Assembly (NCBI RefSeq): GCF_000346465.2 | Contig: NC_034010.1 | Coordinates: 8,672,520 to 8,736,519, forward strand | Length of the DNA stretch: 64,000 nucleotides | Direction: 5' to 3' | Source of the DNA: Prunus persica | Lineage: Eukaryota > Streptophyta > Magnoliopsida > Rosales > Rosaceae | Part shown: piece by piece, positions 10,803 through 23,841 of the stretch | Layout of the letters: every line of letters begins with the position of its first letter | How positions within the stretch are numbered: the stretch's first letter is position 1 | Made by a program: the position numbers and the translations under genes | Notes under the pieces: model-generated | Databases searched by the model: none | Told to the model about the DNA's origin: nothing | The model's input: only the letters and a program-made list of their open reading frames with translations

Positions 10803-12193
10803 TGATGAGTCGATTTTATATTATATATTTAACTGGATTCTTAGTATATTTTAGTTAATATTTTGGAAGAATTTCGATACTTTGAATTATATTTCCATTA
10901 TAGGACTTTCAACTTCCTCTGGAGCAAAACATAATCAAATGGACGAATTTTGGAGCAATTCCAGTTGGAGGACGTTCGTGAGTCACTTAGCTTGATCGTA
11001 TCGAAATTTTAGATTTTTCTACCAAGCGGTTATTTTCTGAAATAAAATAAAGGAGTAGTGCGCGGTGCTGGAATAGTGACGTTTTGGGCTTTTATTGCGT
11101 TTTAGAGCCCAAAATGATCTCGGATGGGTTCGTGGCCTTCGGGAGAAATGTTCTTGTCTTGGGCAGAATTTGGAGGAGATTTGGGGCCAAAACGTGGATG
11201 GGCAAATTGTGGGCAGATTCTCCTAATCCAATTTGGATTTTATATCATAGTATTATTTTATTTTAACTTAGTTTCCTTGTGGGGATTGGGCAGCTAGGTT
11301 TAGGAAGTATTTAAGTTGGGTTTCACAACAATTTTAGGACTTCTTTTTGGCTTTTGAACGTGACATTGTGGAGAACAATTGCTAGGGTTTTGGGTTTTTG
11401 CGACTCTAAGGTGTTTTCATTCTTATTCATTTGAATGATATTTTCTTCGATTTCAATTATGAATATGCGTAACTAATTCTCTTTTGCTATGGTGATGCCT
11501 TGAACCTTAGCATGAATATGTAATTTTTATTTAAGTGCATGCATACTTTGAATTGTTAATCACTGTTTTAAACTATTTAATTGTCTTAATGCCTGATCAC
11601 CATTAGGATCTTTAGAAAAGTAATTGGATGCAATTTTGGTCGGAAGGTTCCCTAAAATTGATGATGGCTTCTTGTGATTAATAATTGTAATTTCACTTAA
11701 GATGAACACCACGTCTTAAGGGTTGCATGGTTTTTCAAAGTGTTTTCACAAAACTTAATGAGTCTTTCATGTTCAGATTTGATCCGAACGTCCGGACGGG
11801 TTGCATGTTGGATATATGTTCTATGTTGGAGGTTCCAAGTAGAATATAAATTAAGAAAACCTAACCTTGGAAGTTGCATGTGCGAATCATAAGTAATTGG
11901 TAATTCATAGGATTGTTAGGTGATGGTGAAACCCTAGTGCCTTTATAAATTGGTATTTTAAAACTCTTTCCTTCAGTCTTATTTGTTTTTGTTTCAAATT
12001 TTGTTTTTAATATCAATCAATTTCATAAACATCTTTCTCAACCTTTAATTTTAGGTAGTTAATTGGAAATTATTTTTACATAAATTGCTAAATAGTCCTT
12101 GAGGAGAACGACCCTGCATGAGCATCTATACTACAATAGCCTTGTATTCTTGCAAGTATTTTATGTTTTGCACAGGTACTAAAAATCCTATCA
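10803..12193. mobile_element. Solo LTR with 5-bp target-site duplication TCTGG
   Basis: The 1,391-bp sequence starts TGATGAGTCG and ends AATCCTATCA, so the ends are TGAT...ATCA. It is flanked by identical 5-bp repeats TCTGG (10798-10802 and 12194-12198), and neither a primer-binding site nor coding domains lie beside it. The 'gaggagaacgaccctgcatgagc..tactac' stretch near the end resembles the end of large gypsy LTRs. Removing it and one TSD copy restores an open reading frame across the joint (LIEEGL|ASSLEDWSRP), which confirms the insertion. It arose by LTR-LTR recombination of a full element. Confidence 0.92.
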
Positions 12194-12249
12194 TCTGGCT
12201 AGTTCATTAGAGGACTGGAGTAGGCCGTGCATTCTCAACCTCCAGAATT

Positions 12250-15200
12250 CTGATGTTTAGCTCAAACCAGCAGGAAAAGGATCGAGCTGCAACAATCTGA
12301 TCCATTACAAAATAGATTGTTGGTATATTGGGAAGAAAGGAAGCTTTCTATGCATAGTCCAGCCATTAACATGGCCAAATTCATGCATGAGAGTATAGAA
12401 GAACATGAAGGAAATCTGCAAGAGGAAGAATTGGAATTTGCACCAGCAGCACGGGATGATTCCCTGACAGAAATAGAGGATCCTTTGCAAGAAATAAACC
12501 TGTTGACAGAAGAGGGTCCCACACCTACTTTCATCAGCACATTACTAGAAGAGCTAGTAAAGAATGAAATCATTGCACTTCTGCATGATTTCAAAGACTA
12601 TTTCGCATGGCACTACCATGAAATGCCAGGACTGGATAGAGGATTGGTGGAGCACAAGTTGCCAATAAAAGGAGGATACTTGCTAGTCAAGCAGGCCAGA
12701 AGAAGGATGTCTATGTTGACAGAATTGAAAGTCAAAGAAGAAGTGGAAAGGCTGGTTAAAGCAGGTTTTATCAGGCTAACCATTTATGCTGATTGGTTGT
12801 CCAATATTGTACCAGTTCTTAAAAGGAAAACAAGGGCAGTCAGAATATGTGTAGACTATAGAAATCTGAATGAAGCATCTCCCAAAGACGAGTATCCAAT
12901 TCCTATGGCAGACATGTTGGTAGATAGAGCTGCTCATAATCAAATGCTATCATTCATGGACGACAATGCATGATACAATCAAATAATGATGGCAGAAGAG
13001 GATATCCACAAGACAACCTTCATGTGTCCAGGACATATAGGTGCTTTTGAATACACTGTAATGCCTTTTGGCTTAAGAAATGCAGGAGCCACTTATCAAA
13101 GAGTAATGAATTCTGTTTTCCATGACACGATAGGTCATTCTCTAGAAGTTTATATAGATGATGTGGTGATTAAATCCCTAGAAAAAGGAGATAATGTATC
13201 AAATCTAAAAAGTGCATTCCTAAGAATGAGACAACACAAGTTGAAAATGAATCCCAAGAAATTCGTTTTTGGGGTTCAAATTGGCAATTTCTTAGGTTTC
13301 TTGGTCCAGCAAAGAGGAATAGAAATCGACAAGAACAAAGCAAAATCTATCATGGAAGCTTTGCCACCTCGGAACAAGAAACAATTGCAGAGTCTCCTAG
13401 GAAAAATTAACTTTTTAAGAAGATTCATATCCAATTCTGCAGGAAAAATTCAGTATTTCTCCTCCTTACTAAGATTAAAGCAGGAATAGACATTTAACTG
13501 GGAAGAACAGCACCAGCAGGCTTTTGAGGAAATCAAACACTACCTCTCAAATCCGCCAGTTCTGTCCCCACCAAAGAGAGGTAGACCATTCAAGTTATAT
13601 GTTTCTGCATTAGAAGTATCCATTGGGAGTCTGTTAGTTCAAGATAACAAGGAAGGGAAGGAACATGCAATCTACTATCTAAGCACAACTCTGACAGAGG
13701 TAGAGAAGAAATACTCTGCAAATGAAGGGCTTTCTTTGGCTTTATACTTTACTGCTATAAAACTCAGACATTACATGCTACCTTTCACCACCTACATCAT
13801 TGCCAAGACAGATATGATCAAGTACATGCTAACAAGGCCTAGGGGGAGAATTGTTAAATGGAATCTGGCCCTGTCAGAATTTGCCTTCAGATATGTTCCT
13901 CAGAAGTCCATCAAGGGACAAGCTGTTGCAGATTTCTTGGCTAATCATCTAGGGGAAGAAATTTAGAATATGGATTCCATGGATATAGCCTGCTAACCAG
14001 AGCTCACACCTGTCTCAATAATCCCATTTACTCAGTCCATCTCACCCCCTGGAAGCTATACTTTGATGGATCTAAAACAGACTCAGCCTCTGGGGCAAGG
14101 ATTGTTTTAGAAAATCCACTAGGTATCAAACATTGTTATTCATTCCAGCTAGATTTCCAGTTGACCAATAACAAGGAAGAATACGAAGTTTTAATCATAG
14201 GACTAGAAATGCTGGTGGAACTAGGAATCCAATATGTCGAAATTCTGGGAGATTCCATGCTTGTACTAAAACAGATTGCTGGAGAATACAAATGTTTGAG
14301 CCCTTCTTTAGCTGTCTATCTAGTAGCGGCCAGAAATCTCTTGGCAGAATTCAGGAAAGCCACTTGTGAACATATTCCAAGAGAAGAAAACTTTGGAGCT
14401 AATCAGATGGCCAGATAACAACAGGAGTACAGATGCCTGAAGATTACATGCAAAGAATCATCAAGGTAGGAAAGAAAAGCCTACCATCTGTCTTGACCAG
14501 AGGAATGGAAATAGATATCAATACTGCCATAATGACTAAAGAAGATTGGAGATTGCCTATAATCAATTATCCGTAATATCCAACCCTTATCTCTGAAAAA
14601 AGAATTAGAATCATTGCCTTCAACTACCTCATGTGGAATGGAGATTTGGTCCGAAAGAGCAAAGATGAGTTACTTTTGAGGTGCTTAGGGAAAAAAGAGT
14701 ACATGAAGGTCATGGGAGTCTGTGGAGCTCATCAAGGTGGAAGGAAGATGTGCTGGTTAATTAGAAGGTATGGCTACTTCTGGCCAACTATGATGAAAGA
14801 CTGCACTGAATATTCCAAAGGATGTGAGGCTTGCCAAAAACATGGACCAATCCAGCAAGCTCCCTTAGTTCCCATGAATCCAGTGGTTAAGCCATGGCCA
14901 TTCAGAGGATGGGCAATGGATCTCATTGGCAAAATCTACCCAGCAAGTAGCAAGCAACACTGTTTCATCATTGTAGCTACAAACTATTTCACCAAATGGG
15001 TAGAAGCCAAACTTGTTAAATCCACTACATCTCAAGAGATCATCACTTTCATTGAGGAACAAATCATACACGATTTGGCATTCCAGGGTCAATCACAACT
15101 AATAGGGGAACTTCTTTCATATCTGGAGAAATGTTAGATATGGCAGAATCATTCAAGTTCAAACTACTTCAATCCACTCTTTACTATGCTCAAGCTAATG

Positions 15201-15838
15201 GACAGGCAGAATCAAGTAACAAGGTGATCATCAACATTATCAGGAAAATGCTTGAGAAAAATCCAAAGCAATGGCATGAGAAATTATCATAAACTCTTTG
15301 GGCATATAGAACTTCAAAGAGAGATGCAACTGGCATGACCCCATATGCTCTAACCTATGGTCATGATGCAAATCTACCTATGAAAATAGCAGTCCAATCT
15401 CTTAAAATTGCTCAACAACACAATCTGGTTGGAGAAGACTACTCTCAAGCAATGCTGCTAGAACTAGAAGGTTTAGACACAAGCAGAATTGATACTCTCA
15501 ACAAACTTTTAGTAGGGAAACTGGCTGTAGCAAGGGCCTATAACAAAATAGTTAAAAACAAGAGTTTTGAAGTAGGAGAAATAGTATGAAAATCAGTTCT
15601 GCCCCTTAGGACACATGTAGTTGGTTATGTAAAGTGGTCACCTACATGGGAAGGTCCTTTCATAATTAATCAAGTCCTTGGATTGGGGGCATACCGATTA
15701 CAGGATCGAGATGGAGACATCCATGCTGCGCCAATCAATGGCAAATGGTTAAAAAAGTTCTATCCAACTATGTGGGATTCCCAGGCAGTACAAACAGATC
15801 CTGGAATTGAGGGGGAAAAGGATGGAACTGTTGTTTGA
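12250..15838 (+). pseudogene. pol: Tat-lineage Ty3-gypsy pol: reverse transcriptase, two RNase H domains, integrase
   Basis: Domains in order: a linker (HDFKDYFAWHYHEMPGLD), reverse transcriptase with VDYRNLNEASPKDEYPIP and the catalytic VYIDDVVIKS (about 13150-13178), gypsy RNase H (about 13590-13960), a second archaeal-type RNase H (about 14050-14415, NNKEEYEVLIIGLE...LGDSMLVLKQ), and integrase with an HHCC-type finger (GCEACQ) and core (WAMDLIGKI; QANGQAESSNK). The duplicated RNase H is the signature of the Tat/Ogre lineage. The gene is dead: stops at 12971, 13487 and 13964, several frameshifts, and the second integrase aspartate reads asparagine (TTNRGTSF). It would reverse-transcribe and integrate element DNA. 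It is AT-richer than the gag region upstream, and its own 5' LTR is absent. Confidence 0.9.
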
Positions 15839-16014
15839 TTTTCCATTCAAATTTGTACAAAAGTTTTACTTTTAGCTCGTATCTCATTTTTTACCTTTTT
15901 GTGTCGTCTAAATTAAAAGAAAATGAAAATGCAAAGTTCCACAAAATAAATAGGATTTTTATTTAAATATAGTCATTAGTTATGACTAACTGTTTATTAC
16001 ATATTTTGGGATAT
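15839..16014. other. Spacer between pol and the antisense gene
   Basis: Short AT-rich spacer inside the gypsy element; nothing else visible. Confidence 0.4.
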
Positions 16015-19000
16015 TCAAAATCCTAGCTTTCTAAGAGTCTTTTGCAATCCAATCTTTTTGGTGGAGATCTCTTTTTGAAGAAGCACTCTCTGATGAATAA
16101 AAGCATCTGCAATCTCCAATGCTGGCCTAGAAGCTGAGACCATGTTCGGCACAAGAAAAGTGGCCTTATTCTTAGTGCCTAGTCCAGCCCCAAGCTTATT
16201 CTGCATCTCCCTCAGTCTAGCCAGCTGCTTTTGAAGTTCTTCAACTTGTTTCTCCAGCTTATCAGCAGCAGTCTTGGTCTCCTTGTAATCTGCGACCATA
16301 AAGTCCAGTTCTGCCTTTTGTTTTTGGTAATCAGCCAAGTTGGCTTCATGAGTAACTTTGCAGAACTCGGAGGCATTGAAGGAGGTGTGAGATCCTCATA
16401 GCGATTCTGAAGATTGAGCACATCTCTTGCCAAACCTAGGATGATCTCAAGTATAGGCCTGGGAGCCATGTTCTCCCTGTGCAGCAGGTCCAGGACCTTC
16501 ATCAATTGGTCAACAGCTTTGTTGCCATAATCCAAGACCAGCTCGTTTGACTACCATATTTTCACTCTATCCACTGCCTCATCCATTGATCTGGACTTAG
16601 CTTTGTTTGGAGTAGTTCCCAACTTCTCAAGCTTGTCCAGCTGAGCATCCAAATCCATAGCTTCGAACTCTACCAATTTTGAATCAGCAAAGGAGGCTGT
16701 AGTGGATGACATTGGAACAGAATGGCTGGGCATCTGCAGAGAAGTATCTCAGTTAGTTTCAAGCAGAATTGGAAGTTAAGAAAGGCTAAGGCACAATGAT
16801 ACTTACCGCCACAATGGGAGGTTTGAAAGGGCTAGTTTCTATAGCCAAAATCCCAGCAGCTCCGTCCTTCTCCACCTAAAAAGACAGGAACCTCAAAATT
16901 AGAAAGATAGAGATAGACAAGACTGTAGAGACCAGACAGAATTAAGCAAGAATGGAAGCTACCTCAGGTACTGGAATAGCAGTAGAGTTTTCTGCCTCCA
17001 CCTCATAAAAAAGAGCCAATTCTGAACTGGTGGGCTCCATCCTCTGAGCCTCTTGCTGTTTTTTAGCCAGCTCAATACTTTCTGCTATTACCTCAACATG
17101 AATTTCCTCTTGCAAAAAGATAAGAGCTCGAATCAGGAGGAATGCAATACAAAAGTCAAAACTATGCCAAAGAAGGAAGGGAATCCTTTACTATGAACTC
17201 ACCTCTTCTTCTTCTCCTTCTTTTGCTTTTTCTTTGTCCACTTTGGAGACCTCCTTCTCTTGTTCTACAGCTTCAAAAGCCTCTGGTAGCTCTTCATCAA
17301 TCTCTGTGGTTTCAGTGGGAACTACCGCAGGCTCTTCTGCCCCTTCAGATTCACTAACAGCCCTCTTTCTTAGTCTCTTTGCCTTGGAAGGAGGGGGAGA
17401 GCTTTCAACTGCACAAGCAAGGAAATTAGAAGTGAGTATAGAACTGACCAAAAGGGATTGATGGAATCAAGATGCCAAAATTTTACCTAGGAGATCAGGC
17501 TGGACACCACTGTCTTGAGCTTGAGTGGTTTCCTTTCTTTTGTTCTTTCTAGCAAAAGGAGTTGCCTCGACACTTGGTTCTGCCAGAGTCTCATAATTAT
17601 CCTCCTCAAGGAGCTCTAGGTCCCCAACAACTATGACAGAAGTAACTACACAGAAAAGAAAGGTTTAGAAAGCAATCCAACAAAGAAAGACAGAAAGACA
17701 GAATTCAGAAGCTTACCGATCACTTCTCCATCCTGAATAGCTTGTCCTCCAAGGTTTCTTGTCGTAGAGGGATCTGATAGAAACAAATATTAAACATCAG
17801 CACTAGGGCAAAATGAGGTAATCACAGGCAAAATGGAACAAAAAGAGGCAGAATTGAGAGTTTACCTTCTATCACTTGGGCATTAATGTCCTTGATCATC
17901 TACACCATGAATTGTTTAGCTTCTGCCCCTGCATAGACTGTCTAAGAGTCCCAGCCATCAAAAAGCACTTTGGTGGCAGAACTGGAAGCAGGCAGACTAT
18001 GGAATCTGGCCTTCCACCAAGCATCAAACTCGGCAGAACTGCATGAATTTGGCTCCCAAGGTGGATATAGAGCATCCACGCTGTTGTTGATCTTGTTCAC
18101 AGAGCACCTATAGTCCTTATGCACTTCCAGATCATCTGAGTCTCTCTAGGAAGTGGCCCGATTGCAGCTTCTATATGACTTAAGTGGAATGAGCTGAGGG
18201 CAACCAAGCTGATTGGCACAGAAGTTGGGGTGATACACTTCTACCCCAAGTGATAGTTGGGAGGCCTTCCACCTCCAAAAGGCAAGTCCCGGGGTAGTGT
18301 CACACTCAGAAACTTCTTCCTGAAGTCTGTTCTGGCCACTTCTTCTTCTGGTTGAAGTCTGTTCTGGCCACTTCTTCTTCTGGTTTCTTCTCAAAAAGTC
18401 TGAATCCAGGTTGGAACCAAGGATAAGTCCTTTTGATCACCACTTGCCACTGAGAGGCAGACCTTTTAGTACATTGCCTGAAGAACATCAGATACTCTTC
18501 GATGGAACGCTTGGGCACTTTTGCTGACATCAGAGGAAGAGCCAGAACTTGGTCTTCTGGCAAAACTATGTCCGAAAACCTCAATTCTAGGAAATAGACT
18601 TGCTGCCAAATCTGAATCATCCAAAACGCGTCGGGAGCAGACAGGTTCAAGGGATTCTCTGGGGTGGCAGTATGAAGATTCTTATACAAATAAGCCAGAA
18701 CTATAGGTCCAAACCTTACTTCGGTGTGGTTGTACAGTGCTTCTGCCAAGTGCCTATATTGGAGCACAACTGCTGAGGAACAGTTTGGGAAAACGAATCT
18801 GTTCAGCAAGTACAAAAGAAACAACATATGTTGTTGATCCTTGTCCTTCTCTGTGCTGAATTTCTTCAAGAAATTGGAGAATGAGAAATTCAGGTTGATT
18901 ATGGCTAGAGAGATAGTGAAGGCCTTGGCCAATTTTTATTGATTCTCCCTCCTATGGTAATCATCAATTGCATCCACAGGCCTTTCATGGGGTCTGAACC

Positions 19001-19537
19001 GGAAAATTTGAGCCATATCCAGCAAAGTTGGAGTCATTGGGCCCAGGCAGAAGTCGAAAGTATTGCTGGCAGAATTCCAGAAGCACAGAGCAGCAGCCAG
19101 AAGGTTCTCGTCTCTGTTTATTGACTGCTTGGACAGAAGGATGGCATCATAGATTTCAGCCCTCTTCTAGTGAGTTCCATACCTTAGAAGGAGCTTGTCA
19201 ATCCTATCTGCCTACTTCACTGGACTGTTCCTTACTTCACTAGAGGGAAAATAGCGACTCAAATTCTTACTAACCCAGGTATGAGAAGCCAGGGCAGAAG
19301 AGCTTCAGCGTCATCTTTAAATAGAAGTGCCATTTCCTCAGGAAGATGCCCGAACCAGTGGGGACCCAGAACTAAGGTGTTTTCAAACAAATGGAGGATA
19401 TTTTCATCCAGATTCTTCTGGACAAATGGATGGAGCTTGCTTTGGACCTCTATTGCATGATTATCGACATTAGCCCCAGAGATATAAGCAGGAGGAAGAG
19501 AGGGAGAACCCTTGGCACGGGTTTTTGGAGATGACAT
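16015..19537 (-). pseudogene. Antisense plant mobile domain (PMD, aminotransferase-like) gene inside the gypsy element
   Basis: On the minus strand an ATG at 19537 opens MSSPKTRAKGSP. The frames downstream read as a plant mobile domain: GPMTPTLLDMAQIFRFRP (about 19000), then FGPIVLAYLYKNLHT, WQVVIKRTYPWFQPGF and CANQLGCPQLIPLKSYRS (about 18200), and YPPWEPNSCSSAEFDAWW (about 18040). An acidic region and a coiled coil (EKQVEELQKQLARL, about 16220) form the C-terminus. Several minus-strand donors and acceptors (for example an intron of about 16736-16806 between GTGGCG and ATGCCCAGCC) indicate a multi-exon gene. In-frame stops (near 18936, 19165 and 19210) and a 32-bp tandem duplication at 18320-18380 show it is broken. 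Extra antisense ORFs between pol and the 3' LTR are known from the Tat lineage. Their function is unknown; PMD proteins elsewhere take part in silencing. Confidence 0.75.
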
Positions 19538-19876
19538 TTTCAAAATACGAGCAAAAGAGGGGAAACCGAAGTCTGGTTGCAAGAAGGAACAAAGGATTCT
19601 GAAAATGTTGGGAGAAATCAAGGTTTGAAACGAATTATGTTTCGAATGAATAGTAACAGGGTGTTTTTGAATTTCTTAAAAAGGCTCGAGGTCATGGAAA
19701 CAATAAGGCAAGGTATCATCTGACATTAACTAGCTAGTAACTGACCATTCTCCTATGAAGTCTAAAGTAAAGTAGGTAGACGTGGGCTAGTTGCAACGGA
19801 AGGAAATGGCGAGCATCATAAATGGCCAAATCATTAAGTCTGAAACGCTTAAAAACGATTCATACTTAAGGGGCAT
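19538..19876. other. Gypsy internal 3' end with polypurine tract
   Basis: Non-coding sequence upstream of the antisense gene. It ends in the purine-rich CTTAAGGGGCA (about 19866-19875), just before a TG dinucleotide, as expected for the plus-strand primer site of the element. Confidence 0.5.
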
Positions 19877-21600
19877 TGTTTGGGCCTGAAATTCTGCGAA
19901 GCCCAGCCTATTTAAAAAAGCCCACAAAGCATGAGCACAGGTTGGGGTTGATGTTTAAAAGAAGAAAAAATAGCCCAAGAATTGGGGAAGCCCATGCCAT
20001 TATTTCCAGCCACCAGAATTTACCTCAAAAATTGGACCAATTCTCTGCACAACTAGCCCATTTTCAAGAGGCCCTTGGATCAAGCATTTGGGCCTTTCAC
20101 CTACAAGAATCAGAAGAGAAAAAAACGCAGACCCGTTTTTGAACAAAATTACAAATATAGCCATGTTCTGAAAAGAATAAAGTCCTATCATTTGTAATTA
20201 AAAAAACTGAAACACACAGTTGTTGGATAAAAAGCCCAGCTTCTGAGAAGATCTCACCACTTGGTCTGTATCCCAAAAAACAAAAACAACAGATCTTTTT
20301 AGGAAGCCCCATGTGAAGTCCTAAACTTTGAAAAAAGTCAAAAAAACTTAACTGTCACAAGCGAGATGACAAAGAGTTAATGAAGGCAAGTACAAAAGGA
20401 AGACTTCTCTGAATCTTTCCAACTAAAAAGCTCAAAATCCTTTTCTATATTCAGAAAAATTATGCAGGAGTCATTTCCAAGGGATAAGTAGACTACATTT
20501 TCTAAAAAAGATAAGTAAGGAGCAGGGAGTTGTTCATCAGGAAAATCAAACTAACCACCATGGCAGACTGCATTTTTACTAAGGACAATTAAAAGATTAA
20601 AAAGGGATTAGGTTTTCCTTCAGGAAAAGCAGGGAAGTAATCACCATAAGAACTGACTATTGATAGCTTTTCTGCCAGAATAGATTAAATTCCCCTTCTC
20701 TTAGCATTTAAAATAAAAGATCTTTCTTGTAGAAAATCTGCCGCCCATTATGAAAAGATTAGAAGCCCCAATCCAACATTTTCTATAAATATGAGAGGAG
20801 GTGAACAGATCACAGGACATCCAAAAAAATTAATCAAAACAAAAACACTCAAAGTCACAATTGACAAACTCAAAATGATCACTTGATCTCAGAAGCCTTC
20901 AAACACTGAAGCAACCAAAGCTCATTGAGCTGCAAGAAACAAGTCAGCTATACTTCAAAATCTCTTATTTCAGTCCAGTCCAGAGAAACAGTTATATAAA
21001 GCGAGATTTCTCTCATTACAAATTTGGTTCAGTTTAAGCCAAATCAAGCAGAGTCCAGGTTTTCACAAATATGAAAACCTTAACAAATTTATGGAAAGCC
21101 CTGATCAAGTAGAACAGGTACTACAGTGTAGTTCCAGCTCAATAATCATCAAATCCATCCACTTCTGCCCCTTTTAAACTGAAGAGGCTCCAATTCTGCC
21201 TGTTCAAAAAGCCTTCCAGGGCTTGAAATAGATTAAAGCTCTGCCAAACTCAAACATTGGCATCGATTTACAACGGAAACTTGATAGTTGAAGGCATTGA
21301 TAATCCAATCCAGCACAAACATGCCTAGTCCAGTCAGGATCAAAAGTACCTATCCATGCAGAAATTGAAGTCCGACGCTCTTTTATCTTTTTTAGAGTTG
21401 GTCTTTCCCTTTTTGAGCTTTGTAAAAGGCAGTTCTGCCTAAAACAGTTCACTTTCTTATCATTTATTCTGGCCAGAACTATTAGTTTTTATACTGTGAA
21501 AGATTGTGAAGTCCTCACCAGTCTGAGGCAAGAAAAGAACTTACTTGGGAGTTATCTATTTTTAAGAAGTCTGCTTGGATTTTCATTGCTAGCAGTGACA
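19877..21600 (+). mobile_element. Probable 3' LTR of the Tat-lineage element (right edge uncertain)
   Basis: The sequence begins TGTTTGGGCC right after the purine tract, contains a TATA box (CTATAAATATGAG, about 20790), and may end at GCAGTGACA near 21600. It is AT-rich with many 'ttctgcc / gccagaac' words that it shares with the pol and antisense regions. It does not resemble the LTR at 7900-8418. No target duplication could be checked, because the 5' end of this element is missing. Confidence 0.5.
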
Positions 21601-22751
21601 CGCTCATACACAAAAGAAAGTTGACTTGTTAACCACCAATGGTCTTCAAGCCAATGGGGAACTTTACCCTACCATCATAGGAACAAATCTAAAATGGGTG
21701 AACACCTTCCAATCCTTTTGTCTCAACTCGAGCCTAAATCGAACAATAAGGACAAATAATAATTAGTGCTTTTGCTTAACATAATGTTTGGTCAAAAATT
21801 TACAAGTCTCAGATGGTCCTGAAACTAACGTTAATGGACTTCAAACGTAAAACCAAGTTGTGGAGGATGACGAATGACACCAACAACACACCACAAGCGA
21901 TGAACACACATATGGTGATTGCATGGTACTATTGATCGTCTTCCCCAAAAGACCATTTTGTTTCCCTGTTTTCCACTTTGTTTTTGGCATAACTAACAAT
22001 AGCAAAACTTTTTAAGACTATACTCAAATTGAAACTTGTAACCTTAGCTTTCTATACATATAAAGATATGTGAAAACGGAGCTACGATTAGTGAAAAATT
22101 CAAACCCAAAGATAGACCCAAAAAACCTAACTTCACACCAATATTTGATCCCCCAAAACTTAACCAAAATCAATGAAATCCAAAGTGTTTTGACCCTATT
22201 CTTAGTTTCCAAAACATCAAACCCTTTCAAAAATACTTCACAGATCAAAGGAACATGAGAGCCAAACTATGGCCCATGAACTGAAATTTCCAGAACAATA
22301 CAAAGTTTCATAATTTTCTCTAAAGTCTCTTTCAACAAACCTCAAATACCATCCTTAACATCATATCCTTGGCCTAAGCTTCCCAAAAACAAGATTTGGA
22401 TCTAAAGTTGGAACACCCAAACCCAAAATCATAAAATCTTGATTTCAAAATTGTTCTTTTGATTTTCTTATGCCTCAAAAGGTTCATTCTCCAACTAAGT
22501 TACAACTATAAATCTACTCAAACAATTAATTATACAAAAACTCAAGAATCGAAAATGAACTTAGAACAAGAGTCCCACCTTTCATCCTTCCAATTGTTTC
22601 AATACCTCCACCATTTTCTTTTCTACCTCTCACATTTGCTTCTTCTTCTTCTTCTTCTTCTTCTTCAAAGAAATTAGATTCATCATTGGGGAAGATCCCT
22701 TAGGCTAGGTGACTCATCCTTTCATAATGGTGGATTTGAAAGCTTGACGCA
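21601..22751. repeat. LTR-like sequence interrupted by the CACTA element (left part)
   Basis: No gene. Together with 36356-36768 this seems to be one repeat split by the CACTA insertion. Read on the minus strand the right part starts TGTAATACCCG, a common beginning of plant gypsy chromovirus LTRs, and the left part has the long CDS-free composition of such LTRs. A TTC microsatellite lies at 22639-22666. CTCAT occurs at 21603-21607 and at 36769-36773, but the expected TG end is not there, so I do not claim a target duplication. Confidence 0.35.
22639..22666. repeat. (CTT)n microsatellite
   Basis: About nine uninterrupted CTT units. Confidence 0.95.
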
Positions 22752-22754
22752 AGG

Positions 22755-22783
22755 CACTACTACAAAAAGTGAAAAAGACGACC
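22755..22783 (+). repeat. CACTA left terminal inverted repeat
   Basis: CACTACTACAAAAA is the inverse of the right end, followed by GTGAAAAAGACGACC against GCAAAAAGACGACGG at the other end. Terminal repeats are where TNP2 acts. Confidence 0.95.
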
Positions 22784-23800
22784 AGAAAACAACGACGGTC
22801 TAAGTGAAAACCGTCGTGGTTTATAAAAAGACGACGGTTCTAAAAACACCGTCGTGTAATACAACCTTAGACAACTAAAAAATGGAGTTTCAAATGGCTG
22901 TTCAAAAACAACGACGTACATAATTAAACAACCGACGTCTATTTGAAACAGATTTCCTCAGTGTAAAATCAATGCCAACAAAGAACGGCAGAAGTTATGA
23001 ATCGACCGACGTAGAAAGTAAAGACGACGATTTCAATAAAAACTGCCGTTTTTACTCATAAAATAACACGACGAGGTTTTCGTATAAGACGCCGTATAAT
23101 TACAAACAAATCCACGGCTTTAAAATACAAAATATCGCCGTATTAAATTAATTTACAACGACGGAAAATATAAATATATCGACGTCATTCTCGTATAGTT
23201 CTACTACGTTATCTTTAAATCGTACAATAAAATTTATCGTCGTATTTATTCATTTTATACGTCGTACCTTTAATTTTAACGGTCGTCTTAATAAGAATTT
23301 TTGTTAACAATTTTTTTCTTTGATTTTCTTATCCTACGTCGGTAGATCTACTTAATGACAAGAATTGAAATAACCACGACGGTTTATATAGAACACCGCC
23401 GACATAATCAGTTTTGTCTGAGATCCCAAGGGTTACGAAATCTTACCAGATGGAACTCTGTTCCACATCATAATCTTAACAGATGACACAGATTTGCAAA
23501 TATTGCGTCGTGTTAGTTTACAAATTCTAGAACATTAATTTCCCTCATTTTAAATTTCCTCGGGAAAGAAAAATCTATTTATCACGCTTTGGAATTGAAA
23601 ACTAAAACTGAAAGAATACGGGAAAAAAAACTCCATTTATAATTTAAAATTAAAATCCACGTCGGTTGTAGTACACTTAACGACGTTTAACAAAATAATC
23701 TACGTCGGTAATTATAAATCTACCGCCATCGTAACTTAATATAGACGACGAGAAAAGACGACGGTAGAACAGAAAACCGCCGTTGTTTCAGTTTCTTTAA
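22784..23800. repeat. CACTA left subterminal array of ACGACGGT/ACCGTCGT-type motifs
   Basis: Dense short words built on CGACG/CGTCG and ACGTCG (GACGACGGT, ACCGTCGT, CCACGTCGG, AACGACGT) recur every few tens of bases in both orientations in otherwise AT-rich DNA. In En/Spm such subterminal repeats bind TNPA. Here the motif continues well past the termini into introns and spacers (24360-25000, 25380-25860, 26760-27160, 27820-28080, 28340-28500, 28750-28920, 29590-30600, 31350-31550, 35070-36330). Confidence 0.85.
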
Positions 23801-23841
23801 CATATCTTTCTGCAGGACTTGTGTAGTTCAAAGCATTGACA

